A stretch of DNA of 9,077 nt, taken from contig JAOQAL010000606.1 of the NCBI GenBank assembly GCA_025963615.1, positions 1-9,077 on the forward strand, written 5' to 3'. This DNA is from Chitinophagaceae bacterium (GTDB lineage: Bacteria > Bacteroidota > Bacteroidia > Chitinophagales > Chitinophagaceae). The notes under the pieces were generated by a model. That model was not told the origin of the DNA, did not search any database, and was given only the letters and a program-made list of their open reading frames with translations. This document shows positions 8,192 to 9,077 of this stretch, piece by piece; the stretch's first letter is position 1, and the number at the start of each line of letters is the position of its first letter. Both the position numbers and the translations under genes were made by a program.

Positions 8192-8228
8192 ATTCGTTAA
8201 TTTTGATTCGCCTTTACGATTGACGAAT
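8192..8228 (+). other. Imperfect stem-loop between precursor and enzyme genes
   Basis: ATTCGTTAATT (8192-8202) can pair with GATTGACGAAT (8218-8228), giving an 11-bp stem including two G-U pairs and a 15-base loop. No T-tract follows, so it is not a classical Rho-independent terminator. It may be a partial attenuator or an mRNA-stabilising structure that raises precursor over enzyme levels. The 104-bp gap also holds AATGGTC twice (8185-8191, 8246-8252); no second promoter was recognised. Confidence 0.35.
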
Positions 8229-8277
8229 ACTGTCGTGTAACGTTGAATGGTCCAGACTGTAACTAATATTTCAGCAT

Positions 8278-9077
8278 GTGAAATGCCGTTTTCTCCTTAA
8301 TGAAAAATTCAGGCAGGGATTGGTTTATAGGCTGACCGAGTGGAACCAGCTTAACAATCAACAAAAAGTATTATTATCGGGCCTGCATGATGAAGCAGAA
8401 GTATATGGTGTTTTTGAACCGGCAGACAGCTCCTCTGAACTTACTTTTAAGGTAGCTTACCGCGAAGTAGCGATGCTTTACCTGCACCTTCAGCACTTTA
8501 ATAAGCTGCCCCATTATTTTATAGTTTCTGGTGGCGACCACATCAATGATACCGTTGCACAGCTGCTGCTAAATGATATCATCCAGATTGCATGGGAAGG
8601 CAGCTATGTCGGCGGCACAGCCGCCTTATCTGCAGTGTACGGGGAAAATATTTTTACAGAGCCCCAGTTACCCGGTTTTTTATCAGACCTGTCATTCAAA
8701 GCAATTTATTATGCATGGATGCTCCAGGATACCAATCTGCGATCTGTCGCCGGCAAGCTCTATGCATTTAATACGGTTCCCTGGGATGCTTCCATGAAAC
8801 TGGCTTTTTATGACACGCAGCGCGTAGAAGAATTTCTATTTTCCCGGACGGATACAGCCGGGCGGAAAAGTATGGATCAACAATGGTATACCGATGCCGA
8901 TACGGAAAAGAGCAGTTGGCTATCATGGGCCCGGAGGATTCCGGGAAAATCATCACTGCTACATTCAGGGGGCAATTACAAATTGTATATCAGCCCGGTT
9001 ATAAATGTTCTTCCGGAAGTATTCATGCGTTTTATTCCTGTCATCTCAGTATCAAAAGCGTTCAGCTTTAAGGTGGG
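8278..9077 (+). CDS. Putative RiPP-modifying enzyme, lyase/HopA1-like (3' end cut by window edge)
   Basis: A frame open from just after TAA 8260-8262 to the right edge encodes at least 266 residues. GTG 8278 (MKCRFLLNEKFRQ...) is the likeliest start, because the first in-frame ATG is not until 8473 and would drop 65 residues of ordinary-looking protein. No signal peptide or transmembrane segment is visible, so it is cytoplasmic. Residues 1-220 match nothing I recognise; they include SGGDH (84-88) and GGTAALSA (112-119). The end shows GGNYKLYISP (231-240), then FMRFIPV (249-255) and FSFKV (262-266). From memory, this order resembles the K-x-H...F-K pattern of OspF-type phosphothreonine-lyase domains in class III/IV lanthipeptide synthetases, and the corresponding region of HopA1-like proteins in class V clusters. 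Here Tyr237 stands where OspF has His, and Lys265 lies 28 residues later. Kinase or cyclase parts, if any, would lie beyond the window. Its position 104 bp after the Cys/Thr repeat peptide supports a maturation role. The coding call is firm; the function is tentative. Confidence 0.6.
   Translation, partial: MKCRFLLNEKFRQGLVYRLTEWNQLNNQQKVLLSGLHDEAEVYGVFEPADSSSELTFKVAYREVAMLYLHLQHFNKLPHYFIVSGGDHINDTVAQLLLNDIIQIAWEGSYVGGTAALSAVYGENIFTEPQLPGFLSDLSFKAIYYAWMLQDTNLRSVAGKLYAFNTVPWDASMKLAFYDTQRVEEFLFSRTDTAGRKSMDQQWYTDADTEKSSWLSWARRIPGKSSLLHSGGNYKLYISPVINVLPEVFMRFIPVISVSKAFSFKV

Noticed and set aside
8192..8228. Rho-independent terminator for the peptide gene
   Set aside because: The stem is A/T-rich with wobble pairs and no T-tract follows; kept only as a possible attenuating structure.
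8527..8634. Peptidase S51 (cyanophycinase-like) signature: GGDH followed by GGTAALSA
   Set aside because: It recalls GGDQ...GTSAGA, but the nucleophile Ser position is Ala and no downstream S51 His motif was found; judged chance or at most an inactive relic.
8768..8956. Minus-strand 62-residue and neighbouring plus-strand short frames at 8573-9071
   Set aside because: All overlap the long plus-strand frame from 8278 that remains open to the window edge; they lack family features or start signals.

Overview
The window looks like chromosomal DNA from a member of the Bacteroidota, probably a Chitinophagaceae-like organism. The evidence is an adjacent SusC/SusD outer-membrane pair, a TPR-fused sensor histidine kinase of the kind common in that phylum, a TAnnTTTG-type promoter element, and the lack of clear Shine-Dalgarno sequences. 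The genus assignment is inference; no rRNA or marker gene is present.

Minus-strand block (1-7262), in transcription order: a TPR/histidine-kinase gene (7262-5190), a 145-bp gap, a SusC/RagA TonB-dependent receptor (5044-1757), an 18-bp gap, then a SusD/RagB lipoprotein (1738 to beyond the left edge, lacking only its last few residues). SusC and SusD together should import a polymeric or oligomeric nutrient across the outer membrane. No hydrolase, sigma/anti-sigma pair or response regulator lies inside the window, so the substrate and the kinase's partner cannot be read from it.

Intergenic region (7263-7786): about 520 bp separate the kinase gene from a divergent plus-strand locus. It contains a good Bacteroidota-type promoter facing right and a cluster of inverted and direct CTCAT-type repeats.

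Plus-strand block (7787-9077), the most interesting part: a 128-residue peptide with a charged leader, four 13-residue repeats rich in Cys and Thr/Ser, and a helical C-terminal tail. It looks like a multi-core RiPP (ribosomally made, post-translationally modified peptide) precursor. After about 100 bp with an imperfect stem-loop comes a gene that probably starts at GTG 8278 and runs off the right edge. Its visible C-terminal end carries a K-L-Y-I-S-P segment followed 28 residues after its Tyr by F-K-V. This recalls the lyase-type (OspF-like) or HopA1-like domains of lanthipeptide synthetases. The working hypothesis is a lanthipeptide-like or otherwise Cys/Thr-modified peptide system of unusual architecture. 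The repeats and reading frames are read directly from the sequence; the enzyme assignment rests on remembered motifs and is tentative.
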